From assembly GCF_003963535.1 (NCBI RefSeq), contig NZ_CP034539.1, positions 10,044,001 to 10,108,000 of the forward strand: a stretch of 64,000 nt of DNA. The letters are read 5' to 3'. The position numbers and the translations under genes were made by a program. The notes beneath the pieces were generated by a model. The model ran no database searches and had not been told where the DNA came from. It worked only from the letters and a program-made list of their open reading frames with translations. The stretch's first letter is position 1, and each line of letters begins with the position of its first letter. Origin of the DNA: Streptomyces cyaneochromogenes. GTDB lineage: Bacteria; Actinomycetota; Actinomycetes; Streptomycetales; Streptomycetaceae. Shown here one piece after another: positions 30,187 through 44,365 of this stretch.

Positions 30187-31421
30187 GACGGAACTCCTGG
30201 CTGGTCGGGGGAGCGAGGGCTGAACCGGACGGGCAGCGAGGTCAGCGAGCGGTGGAAGGGACCGGGCCGCCAGGTCAGGCGGGCGCGCGGCAGGACCGGC
30301 TCCAGGTCGGGCAGCCACTGCGTGAGCCGCTCGATCGCCTCGGTGGCGATGAGCAGCGTGTGCTGCCGGACCGGGCAGGCGTGCGGGCCCGCCGACCAGG
30401 ACAGGTGCGAGGCGTCCTTGGGGTGCCGGCCGCTGGTGACCTCCTGCTCGGCGAAGTGGGCGAGCGCGCCGTAGGAGACGACCACCGGCACCGCGGCTCT
30501 GATCCATGTGCCGTGGAAGGACACCGGGTTGCGGGCGTAGTGGATGCCGTAGTTGGCCAGCGGTGTCTCGTGGTGGAGCACCTCCACCACCGCGTCCGTC
30601 ACGGGGCGGGCCCCGCTGGTGAGCGTGGAGTAGTACAGCGGGTTGCCGAGGATGCGGGACAGCGCGTTCGACACCAGGTTGGCCGTCGGCTCGTGTCCGG
30701 CGCCCAGGGTGAGGAACACCTGCCAGGTGACCTCCTCGGGGGTGAGCCCGGCCGGGTGGTCCAGGAGCCAGCTCGGAAGGTCGTCGCCCCGCCGCTCGGC
30801 CTTGGCCCCGATCAGCTCCAGCACGTACCCGCCGAACTCCGCCTCGCCCTCGGCCGCTTCGGCGCCGCCCTCCATCATCTTGCCCAGCGCCCCGTCGAGC
30901 CGGTCGCTCTGACTGTCCGGCAGCCCGAAGAGGTTGTTGAACACCAGCGCCATCAGCGGGCGCGCGAACTCGCCCACCAGATCGGCCTCGCCCTTCGGCC
31001 CCATCCGGCCCACCAGCACCCGCACCGCCCGGTGCACCCGGGCCCGCAGATCGTGCGGCTCGATCCGGTCGAAGGTGTCGATCAGCGTGCTGCGGTACCG
31101 GACATGGGCCGCGCCGTCGGCGAACAGCGTGTTGGGCCGCCAGCGCATCATGCCGAGCACCGGAGAGTCGTCGGCGACCGTGGACTCCCACGGCCGCGGA
31201 TCGTGCGAGAAGGTCTCCGTGTCGTGCAGCAGATCCAGCGCCGCCCGCCGCTCGGTGACGACGTACGCCGGCACGCCCGGAGCCAACTCCGCCCAGCCGA
31301 CCGGGCCCTGGGCACGCAGCTCGTCGTAGTAGCGGTACGGATCCTGTGCGAAGCCGTCCTCCCAGAGCCGCACGGGTGCCGAGCGGGTGAAGGCCTGCCG
31401 GTCGGGGGAGTGGGTGGTCAC
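30183..31421 (-). CDS. Cytochrome P450 lacking ExxR (CYP157-like), conservon-associated
   Basis: 412 residues. The I-helix is recognisable (LGAGHEPTANLV) and a heme-loop Cys349 is kept within SAGPHACPVRQ. That loop deviates from FxxGxxxCxG: no Phe, and Pro follows the Cys. The K-helix motif expected as ExxR reads EVLHHETPLANYG, so the Arg is missing. Loss of ExxR is an established property of the CYP157 family, whose genes occur in Streptomyces conservons. The gene overlaps the GTPase gene by 4 bases at its start and the second P450 by 4 bases at its end, showing tight translational coupling. Whether it is catalytic or structural/regulatory is unknown. Confidence 0.88.
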   Translation of the reverse strand: MTTHSPDRQAFTRSAPVRLWEDGFAQDPYRYYDELRAQGPVGWAELAPGVPAYVVTERRAALDLLHDTETFSHDPRPWESTVADDSPVLGMMRWRPNTLFADGAAHVRYRSTLIDTFDRIEPHDLRARVHRAVRVLVGRMGPKGEADLVGEFARPLMALVFNNLFGLPDSQSDRLDGALGKMMEGGAEAAEGEAEFGGYVLELIGAKAERRGDDLPSWLLDHPAGLTPEEVTWQVFLTLGAGHEPTANLVSNALSRILGNPLYYSTLTSGARPVTDAVVEVLHHETPLANYGIHYARNPVSFHGTWIRAAVPVVVSYGALAHFAEQEVTSGRHPKDASHLSWSAGPHACPVRQHTLLIATEAIERLTQWLPDLEPVLPRARLTWRPGPFHRSLTSLPVRFSPRSPDQPGVPS

Positions 31422-32050
31422 CGGGCGTCCTCCGGAGCGTTGCGGTCGATCAGGTGCTGGACCAGCGCGAGCAGCGCGTCGACGGACGAGTCGGCGTCCC
31501 GCGCGTCACACGTCACCATCGGCGTGCCCGCCTCCAGGTCCAGGGCGGCGCGCAGCTGTTCCCGGGTGTGATGCCGGGGCGCGTCCGGGAACGCGTTGAA
31601 CGCGACGGCGTACGGCAGCCCCGACTCCTCCACCAGCCCCAGCACGTCGAACGACGCGTCGATCCGACGGCTGTCGACCAGGACCAGGGCGCCCAGCGCG
31701 CCGTACGCGATGTCGTCCCACAGCGCCCGGAACCGCTCCTGCCCGGGTGTGCCGAACAGATACAGCACGACCCCGCCGGGCAGGCTGATCCGGCCGAAGT
31801 CGACGGCGACCGTGGTCGTCGACTTGTCCCGCACCCCGGCGAGATCGTCCACCTGCGCGGACGCCTCGCTGAGCGGCTCCTCGGTGTGCAGGGGCCGGAT
31901 CTCGGAGACGGAGTCGATCAGGGTCGTCTTGCCCACGCCGAAGGGGCCGGCGACCAGGATCTTGACCAGGTCGCGGGCGGTGTCGGGGAGGTGGACGTCC
32001 CCGGTCGGGGTCCGGGGAGCGCTAGATGTGCTTGAGGGCGCGAAGGCCAT
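31418..32050 (-). CDS. cvnD: Conservon GTP-binding protein CvnD
   Basis: 210 residues, small Ras/MglA-like GTPase. Walker A GPFGVGKTTLID is at about residues 35-46, the switch II region reads LFGTPGQERFRALW, and the guanine-specificity region is VAFNAFPDAP, all typical of conservon GTPases. In S. coelicolor, conservon products form a membrane-associated complex likened to eukaryotic G-protein coupled systems, in which CvnD is the GTPase partner of CvnC. It overlaps cvnC at its start by 29 bases and the CYP157-like gene at its end by 4 bases. The first 28 residues before the P-loop are a low-complexity extension. Confidence 0.93.
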   Translation of the reverse strand: MAFAPSSTSSAPRTPTGDVHLPDTARDLVKILVAGPFGVGKTTLIDSVSEIRPLHTEEPLSEASAQVDDLAGVRDKSTTTVAVDFGRISLPGGVVLYLFGTPGQERFRALWDDIAYGALGALVLVDSRRIDASFDVLGLVEESGLPYAVAFNAFPDAPRHHTREQLRAALDLEAGTPMVTCDARDADSSVDALLALVQHLIDRNAPEDAR

Positions 32051-32384
32051 CGGCCACTCTCTTCAGCAGGTCGGGGTCGAAGCGTCCGGCGGGTGGGATC
32101 GGCGCACGGGCCAGCACCAGGTCCCGGTCGATGAGGTCGGCCGCCAGTACGCGTATCGCGGACACCGGCAACCGCAGCAGCGCGGCGGCCTCCACGACCG
32201 TCAGCGAACCTTCGTCCAGGGCGTCCAGCAGGGCGAGTTGGGCGGCGGGCAGACCGGCGGGGGCGGGAGTACGCGTGCCGGTGAGCACCGACAGCCGCTC
32301 CAGGTGGGACCGGCTGGGCCGGGCCACGCCGCCGGTCGACAGATACGCCGGGACCAGCGGGCGGCCGTCACGCCGGCCGGTCAT
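32022..32384 (-). CDS. cvnC: Conservon DUF742 protein CvnC
   Basis: 120 residues. DUF742 features are GRPLVPAYLSTGGVARPSR near the N-terminus and a winged-helix-like C-terminal part (EAAALLRLPVSAIRVLAADL, then GLRALKHI at the end). It is a small cytoplasmic protein that in conservons interacts with CvnD and CvnB. The ATG at 32384 overlaps the cvnB stop by 4 bases, and its 3' end overlaps the cvnD start, as in other conservons. Confidence 0.92.
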   Translation of the reverse strand: MTGRRDGRPLVPAYLSTGGVARPSRSHLERLSVLTGTRTPAPAGLPAAQLALLDALDEGSLTVVEAAALLRLPVSAIRVLAADLIDRDLVLARAPIPPAGRFDPDLLKRVADGLRALKHI

Positions 32385-32803
32385 GCCGACGCGTCTCCGT
32401 CGGCACCTCGGGGCGCGGCGGCCATCGCCTTCTCGCCCAGCCGGGCCACCTGCGAGTGCACCCGGTGCGCGAGCAGATCGAGGCGCACCTCCTCGTCGCC
32501 GTAGGCGGCCACGCAGGTGCCGTGATCCGTCGGCACGATCAGCACATAGCCGTGGTCGGACTCGATGACGACCTGCCGCACCTCGGCCTGCTCCCGGTCG
32601 GCGAACGCGGCCGCCGCGGTACGGCACGCCCCCTGCACGGTGCTGGTGATCGCGGCCACCCGCTCGGCGGAGGGCCGGGTGAGCGCGTCCGTGTACCCGG
32701 TCACCAGTCCGTCCCGCGTCAGCAGCACGGCGGCCACGACGTGCGGCACCTGCAGGATCGGTTCGAGCACCCACGCGGTGTCTCCAGCATCACGGCTGGT
32801 CAT
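32381..32803 (-). CDS. cvnB: Conservon roadblock/LC7-domain protein CvnB
   Basis: 140 residues forming one roadblock/LC7 domain: WVLEPILQVPHVVAAVLLTR, then DGLVTGYTDAL, ITSTVQGACRTAAAAF, VVIESDHGYVLIVPTDHGT and DEEVRLDLLAHRVHSQVARL. Roadblock proteins regulate small GTPases; here the partner is expected to be CvnD. The gene overlaps cvnA by 4 bases at its start and cvnC by 4 bases at its end. The C-terminal GADGDASA is disordered. Confidence 0.93.
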   Translation of the reverse strand: MTSRDAGDTAWVLEPILQVPHVVAAVLLTRDGLVTGYTDALTRPSAERVAAITSTVQGACRTAAAAFADREQAEVRQVVIESDHGYVLIVPTDHGTCVAAYGDEEVRLDLLAHRVHSQVARLGEKAMAAAPRGADGDASA

Positions 32804-34437
32804 CGAGCCGTTCCCCCTTCATGGTCGGTCTGATCGATGTCGTCGGCCGTGGCCTCGGCCCGCCGGCGGGCCGCGCCGGCGGATTCCGGTACGGCCGTGG
32901 AGGCATCGCCCGTGCGCTGGCCGGCCGCCGACCGGGCCGCGGACGTACCGGCTTGCAGCGCGCCGAGCGCGGCGGCGGCGCGCTCCGGGCGGCGTACCTC
33001 GGGATCCGGGCGGCGTACCTCGGGCCGCGGTGCGGGCGTGTCGTCGGACGCGGCGGCCGGCCGCGTGCGGCGCCGGCGCTGCGGCAGGCCGCCGGCTTCG
33101 CGCGGAGCGTGGTGCCCGGAGGCGGTACCGGAGGCGTCGTGGTCGTGCTCGGCGCCGTATCCGTGCGAGGTGCCGGACGTCCGGGGTCGCGAGCTCGCGG
33201 CGGGCTCGTCACGGGAGCCGCCGGAGGCCTCACCACGGGGGGCGCCGGAGGTCTCACCGCCCGAGCCGGAGGTCTCGTCGCCGCGTGGGCGGAGGGACTC
33301 CCCATCGCGCGAGCCGAGGGGCTCCTCGCCCCGGGCCCGGGCGGACGCCTGGTCGTGGGATGCCTTGCGTGTGGGGCGTGGTGCGCTGGCCGCGGGCGGG
33401 CGCTCGTCGGGGTCGATACGGCTGAGCAGGTGGCTGTCGACGCGCAGTACCGCGCGCACTCCGCCGTACGGCGACGGCGACGACAGGTCCACGCTGAGGT
33501 CGAACTGCCGGGTCAGCTGTCCGATCGCGGCGAGTCCCATGCGCGGCGGGTCGCCCAGCTCGGTGAGGAGGATCGGCTCGGAGCCGGCCACCAGCCGCTG
33601 CGCGCGGGCGCGTTCGTCCTGGGTCATACCGAGGCCCGCGTCGTCGACCGTGACACAGGCGCCGTGATGCACGTGCTCCAGGTTGACCACGACGTCGGTG
33701 TCGGGCGCGGAGTGCCGCAGGGCGTTGTCGAGGAGTTCGGCGACGATGATCGCGACCGGCTCCACGGCATGGGACACGAGCCCGGTCCCCGCCGCCAGGT
33801 GGTTGTGGACCCGGATCCGGTGGTAGCCCGCGAGCCGGGCCTGGCCGCCGGTCACCGCGTCGACCAGGTGCGACTCCTCGCGGGCGAGCCCGACCCAGGC
33901 CCCGCACACCACCGCGGCCACCTGGGCGCGCCGAAGCGACTGCTCGTTCTCGTGGTCGAGCTGGAACAGGGTCTGCGTCAACTCCGGGTCGTCGTACTTC
34001 TGCTGAAGCCCGCGCAACGCGTCCTGCAACCGGTACAGGGCCGCCTGGATCTCCCGTGTCGCCCCGCGCATCCCGGCCTGCGCGGCCGCGTCCACCCGGG
34101 TGCGCTGCGCGGCCAGCTCGGTGCGCAGCCCGGTCAGGACCTGCTCCAGCGCGAGGCCCAGTGGCGTGCCCGAGGTCTGCGGATGCAGCGGGCCCGGCAC
34201 AGTGACATGCGGGTGTGCCAGCTGCCGGGCCGCGGCCGGAAGCCGTTGCGCCCCCAGATGCTCGACCTCGGCGGTCAACGCCTGTAGCGCGTCGCCGAGT
34301 TGGTGGCGCAACGCGGCGATCTCGGCGCGCTGCCGCGCCTGTTGGCGCTGCGCGTGCAGCAGCCCGCCGCCCAGGGCGACTGCGGACAGCATGCCGACGG
34401 CGAGACCGCCGGTCACCAGGTCCGGTATTTCGATCAT
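32800..34437 (-). CDS. cvnA: Conservon sensor histidine kinase-like protein CvnA
   Basis: 545 residues from the ATG at 34437; a longer in-frame reading to 34566 lacks similarity. One N-terminal transmembrane helix (GGLAVGMLSAVALGGGLL) is followed by a coiled-coil region and a HATPase domain with N-box ELLDNALRHS and G1-box DDAGLGM. There is no periplasmic sensor loop of any size. The last 190 residues are low complexity: repeated RGDE/SGE/GSRD units, then Arg/Pro-rich blocks such as PEVRRPDPEVRRPE. Conservon kinases are thought to nucleate the CvnB-C-D complex at the membrane. It is the first gene of a six-gene leftward operon. Confidence 0.9.
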   Translation of the reverse strand: MIEIPDLVTGGLAVGMLSAVALGGGLLHAQRQQARQRAEIAALRHQLGDALQALTAEVEHLGAQRLPAAARQLAHPHVTVPGPLHPQTSGTPLGLALEQVLTGLRTELAAQRTRVDAAAQAGMRGATREIQAALYRLQDALRGLQQKYDDPELTQTLFQLDHENEQSLRRAQVAAVVCGAWVGLAREESHLVDAVTGGQARLAGYHRIRVHNHLAAGTGLVSHAVEPVAIIVAELLDNALRHSAPDTDVVVNLEHVHHGACVTVDDAGLGMTQDERARAQRLVAGSEPILLTELGDPPRMGLAAIGQLTRQFDLSVDLSSPSPYGGVRAVLRVDSHLLSRIDPDERPPAASAPRPTRKASHDQASARARGEEPLGSRDGESLRPRGDETSGSGGETSGAPRGEASGGSRDEPAASSRPRTSGTSHGYGAEHDHDASGTASGHHAPREAGGLPQRRRRTRPAAASDDTPAPRPEVRRPDPEVRRPERAAAALGALQAGTSAARSAAGQRTGDASTAVPESAGAARRRAEATADDIDQTDHEGGTAR

Positions 34438-34729
34438 CGAGTCGGTTCCCAGGTGGTCGGTTCGGGAGCGGTCGGGCAGGGCTGGTCCCGAGGCCGCGGG
34501 GGAGGGCGCTCGGAGCACAGTACACACCGTCATCGACCGATCTCGCACGGTCGATCGATACTTCAATTCGAAAGTGTCAGGACTCTGCTCACTTCTGCGT
34601 CAACTGTCTGAATTGGCGTACAGCAAGGGGGAGTTGGCGTAGATGCCCGCCTTCGGCGGTGCGGTGTGTGCCCGCCCGGGCGGCGGGTACTCGGCGAAGC
34701 CAGGAACGACAACGCCGGAGGAGGCCCGA
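34438..34729. promoter_or_regulatory. divergent intergenic region between cvnA and a small conserved gene
   Basis: 292 bases that must hold promoters for the leftward conservon operon and for the rightward 78-residue gene. The stretch 34555-34620 is clearly more AT-rich than its surroundings (contains TTCAATTCGAA and TCTGAATTGG). I could not assign firm -35/-10 pairs. AAGGGGGAG at 34626-34634 precedes an ATG at 34643 that is in frame with the small gene, giving a possible longer form. Confidence 0.4.
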
Positions 34730-34966
34730 ATGACCAGCGGCACGGAAACCGGTGGCGTGACCGGTACGCAGGACAAGGACTACAACCTGATCTGGTACGT
34801 GGAAGCGTGCCTGAACAACGCGCTGCGTCTGGAGAACTACATCGAGGACGCGGAACGCGGCAAGGACACCGAGGTGGCCGACCTGTTCCGCAAGGCCCAG
34901 GCGGACAGTCGCAAGGGCGCCGAACTCGGCAAGGCGCTTCTGCGTACGCGACTGAGCGGCGGCTGA
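34730..34966 (+). CDS. Small conserved actinobacterial protein (78 aa)
   Basis: 78 residues from the ATG at 34730, with a strong GGAGGAGG 6 bases upstream. It is acidic and helical: YNLIWYVEACLNNALRLENY, AERGKDTEVADLFRKAQADS, RKGAELGKALL. I recognise this as a small protein found in many Streptomyces genomes, without a known function. The helix pattern suggests a ferritin-like or four-helix fragment. An alternative start at 34643 would add 29 residues of low-complexity sequence. A strong intrinsic terminator follows 18 bases after the stop, so it appears to be transcribed alone. Confidence 0.78.
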   Translation: MTSGTETGGVTGTQDKDYNLIWYVEACLNNALRLENYIEDAERGKDTEVADLFRKAQADSRKGAELGKALLRTRLSGG

Positions 34967-34983
34967 CCCGGCCCGCCCGCGCG

Positions 34984-35020
34984 GCCCGGACACCGAGAGA
35001 GCCGAGGTGTCCGGGCTTTT
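34984..35020 (+). terminator. intrinsic terminator
   Basis: GCCCGGACACC (34984-34994) and GGTGTCCGGGC (35006-35016) form an 11-bp perfect stem with an 11-base loop, followed by TTTT. It ends the small gene's transcript and insulates it from cluster B. Confidence 0.85.
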
Positions 35021-35321
35021 GCCTGTCCGCAGGTGACGGATCTGTGTCGGACCTCGCTTCGCCAACCACCCTTTGGACACGTAGGGTTTACTTCTGTTCG
35101 GCCCGTCGGACCGAACGGAGTTGCTATGGTGCTACTCGCCGGTAGCAAGCTGAACGGGGGCGCGGGGAGTCCGGACCCAGCGCCACAGCTTCCCGGCGGG
35201 TCGTCGAGCGCGACAGGTCCGGCAAGGGGGCCGGGCCGACCGAGGCGTCTGCGCGTTTCTCCTGCGCGCCCCTCGAACTCCAGTTCCTCGCCCACCGATT
35301 CAGACAGGTGAGACTCGCAAC
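35021..35321 (+). promoter_or_regulatory. leader region of cluster B
   Basis: 301 bases between the terminator and the FAAL start; the cluster B promoter should be here. Two inverted elements are visible: TTCGG-9 bases-CCGAA at about 35097-35115, and GCTAC-6 bases-GTAGC at about 35132-35147. TATGGT at about 35124 resembles a -10 but has no good -35. A GGTGAG just before the ATG at 35322 is a plausible ribosome binding site. No coding region was seen here. Confidence 0.35.
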
Positions 35322-37052
35322 ATGGTTCGTTCCCTGGTCGATCTGCTGACCACGCATGCTTCGCACCACCCCGATCGAACCGCCTACCGCTACCTCGTCA
35401 CCGGCGATGTCGACGGCGAGATCCAGGAGATCTCGTACGGCCGTCTCGCCCACCGCGCCCGCGCCGTCGCCGCCTGGCTGCAGGAACGCGGCCTGGCCGG
35501 AACCCGCGCCATGCTGCTGTACCCGCCCGGCCTGGAGTTCATCTGCGGCTATCTGGGCTGTCTCACGGCCGGTGTGGTCGCCGTGCCGGGTGTCCCGCCG
35601 CAGGGCCGCGCGCAGAACCACCGTGCCCTGACCCGGATGAAGCGCCTCATCGCCGACGCCGACGCCAAGGTGATCCTGGGCGGCCGTGAGGTGATCTCGG
35701 CCCTGTCCGGGATGGCGGAGCACCTGCCCGAACTCGCCGACATCACCTGCGTCGCCACCGAGGACATCCCCGACGAGGCGGCCGCCGCCTGGCGGGAGCC
35801 CGACCTCACCGCTGACTCGGTCGCCTTCCTCCAGTACACCTCCGGCTCCACCTCCGCCCCGCGCGGCGTGATCGTCACCCACGGAAACCTGCTCGACAAC
35901 GAGCGGGTCATCACCGAGCGCATGGGCCACACGCAGGACACCATCGCCGAGTACGGCCACGAGATGTTCGTCAGCTGGCTGCCGGTGTACCACGACATGG
36001 GCCTCATAGGCCCCGTCCTCAACACGGTCCACCTGGGCGTGACCGCCACCCTCTTCTCCCCGCTGCACTTCCTGCAGCGGCCCCAGCGCTGGCTGACCGC
36101 GATCAGCCACTACCGCCCGCACACCAGCGGCGGCCCCAACTTCGCGTACGAGCTCTGCCTCAAGCACGCGGGCCCCGAGCTCCTCGACGGTCTCGACCTC
36201 AGCAACTGGAAGGTCGCCTTCAACGGCGCCGAGCCCATACGCGCCGCCACCCTGCGCCGCTTCGCCGACACCTTCGCCCCGGCCGGCTTCCGCCGCGAGG
36301 CCCTCTACCCGTGCTACGGCCTGGCCGAGGCCACCCTGATGGTCACCGGCAGCACGGTCCACACCGCACCGACCCTGCTCCAGGCCTCCGAGTCCGGCCC
36401 GCACGCCGGCCAGTCCGACGCGGCGGCCGTCGGCTGCGGCCGTCCCGGCCCCGACGTCACCGTCGCCATCGCCGACCCCGAGGGGCGCGAGGAACTGCCC
36501 GAGGGCGAGGTCGGCGAGATATGGGTGCGCGGCGCGAGCGTCGCCAAGGGCTACTGGCGCAACGCCCTCGCCACCCGCGAGACCTTCCGCGCCACCCTGA
36601 CCGGCCATGACGGCCGCTTCCTGCGCACCGGCGACCTCGGATTCCTGCGCGACGGCGAGCTGTTCGTCACCGGCCGCCTGAAGGACCTCATCGTCATCGA
36701 CGGACGCAACCACTACCCGCAGGACCTGGAACTGACCGCCGAGATGGCCCACCCGGCCCTGCGTCCCGGCTGTACCGCCGCGTTCTCCGTCGACGCCGTG
36801 GACGGGGGCCACGGCGAGCAGTCCGTCGTCGTCGCCGAGATCACCCCTGACGTGGCAGACGAGGCGGAGAAGATCACCGACGTCGTCCGCAGCGCGATCG
36901 GCGAGGCCCACGGTCTGGCGGTCCGTGACGTCGTCCTGGTCGAGCCGGGCACCATCCCCAAGACGTCCAGCGGGAAGATCCAGCGCCACGCCTCGCGGGC
37001 GGCCTACCTGAACGGCACCCTCGCCGTGATCGCCGCGCCCGCCCTGAGCTGA
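35322..37052 (+). CDS. Stand-alone fatty acyl-AMP ligase (FAAL)
   Basis: 576 residues, adenylate-forming family. The P-loop LQYTSGSTSAPRGVIVTHGN is at about residues 169-188. FAAL-type signatures, as opposed to acyl-CoA ligase, are WLPVYHDMGLIGPVL, FLQRPQRWLTAISHYRPHTS and GGPNFAYELC. The C-terminal domain has LRTGDLGFLRDGELFVTGRL and the A10-like TIPKTSSGKIQRH. FAALs activate fatty acids as acyl-AMP and pass them to an ACP rather than to CoA. The partner is expected to be the N-terminal ACP of the PKS encoded 128 bases downstream, as in mycobacterial FadD/Pks pairs. Its first position in cluster B fits a starter-unit role. Confidence 0.93.
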   Translation: MVRSLVDLLTTHASHHPDRTAYRYLVTGDVDGEIQEISYGRLAHRARAVAAWLQERGLAGTRAMLLYPPGLEFICGYLGCLTAGVVAVPGVPPQGRAQNHRALTRMKRLIADADAKVILGGREVISALSGMAEHLPELADITCVATEDIPDEAAAAWREPDLTADSVAFLQYTSGSTSAPRGVIVTHGNLLDNERVITERMGHTQDTIAEYGHEMFVSWLPVYHDMGLIGPVLNTVHLGVTATLFSPLHFLQRPQRWLTAISHYRPHTSGGPNFAYELCLKHAGPELLDGLDLSNWKVAFNGAEPIRAATLRRFADTFAPAGFRREALYPCYGLAEATLMVTGSTVHTAPTLLQASESGPHAGQSDAAAVGCGRPGPDVTVAIADPEGREELPEGEVGEIWVRGASVAKGYWRNALATRETFRATLTGHDGRFLRTGDLGFLRDGELFVTGRLKDLIVIDGRNHYPQDLELTAEMAHPALRPGCTAAFSVDAVDGGHGEQSVVVAEITPDVADEAEKITDVVRSAIGEAHGLAVRDVVLVEPGTIPKTSSGKIQRHASRAAYLNGTLAVIAAPALS

Positions 37053-37180
37053 CACCGCCCAGTCACCGTATTACGTCGGCGAGTGCGCCGTACGACGGCC
37101 GCAGCGACCGCACCACGATGCGATCCCCGCACGGCGTACGGCTCCAGCCCTTGCCCGAATCCACGAGGACACCTGTCTAC

Positions 37181-44365
<7,185 letters not shown>

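Noticed and set aside
32800..34566. Longer CvnA reading from 34566
   Set aside because: The additional 43 residues have no similarity to conservon kinases, whose N-terminus begins shortly before the single membrane helix, as from 34437.
35124..37055. 643-codon minus-strand open frame opposite the FAAL gene
   Set aside because: The sense strand encodes a complete FAAL with all motifs; the antisense has none.
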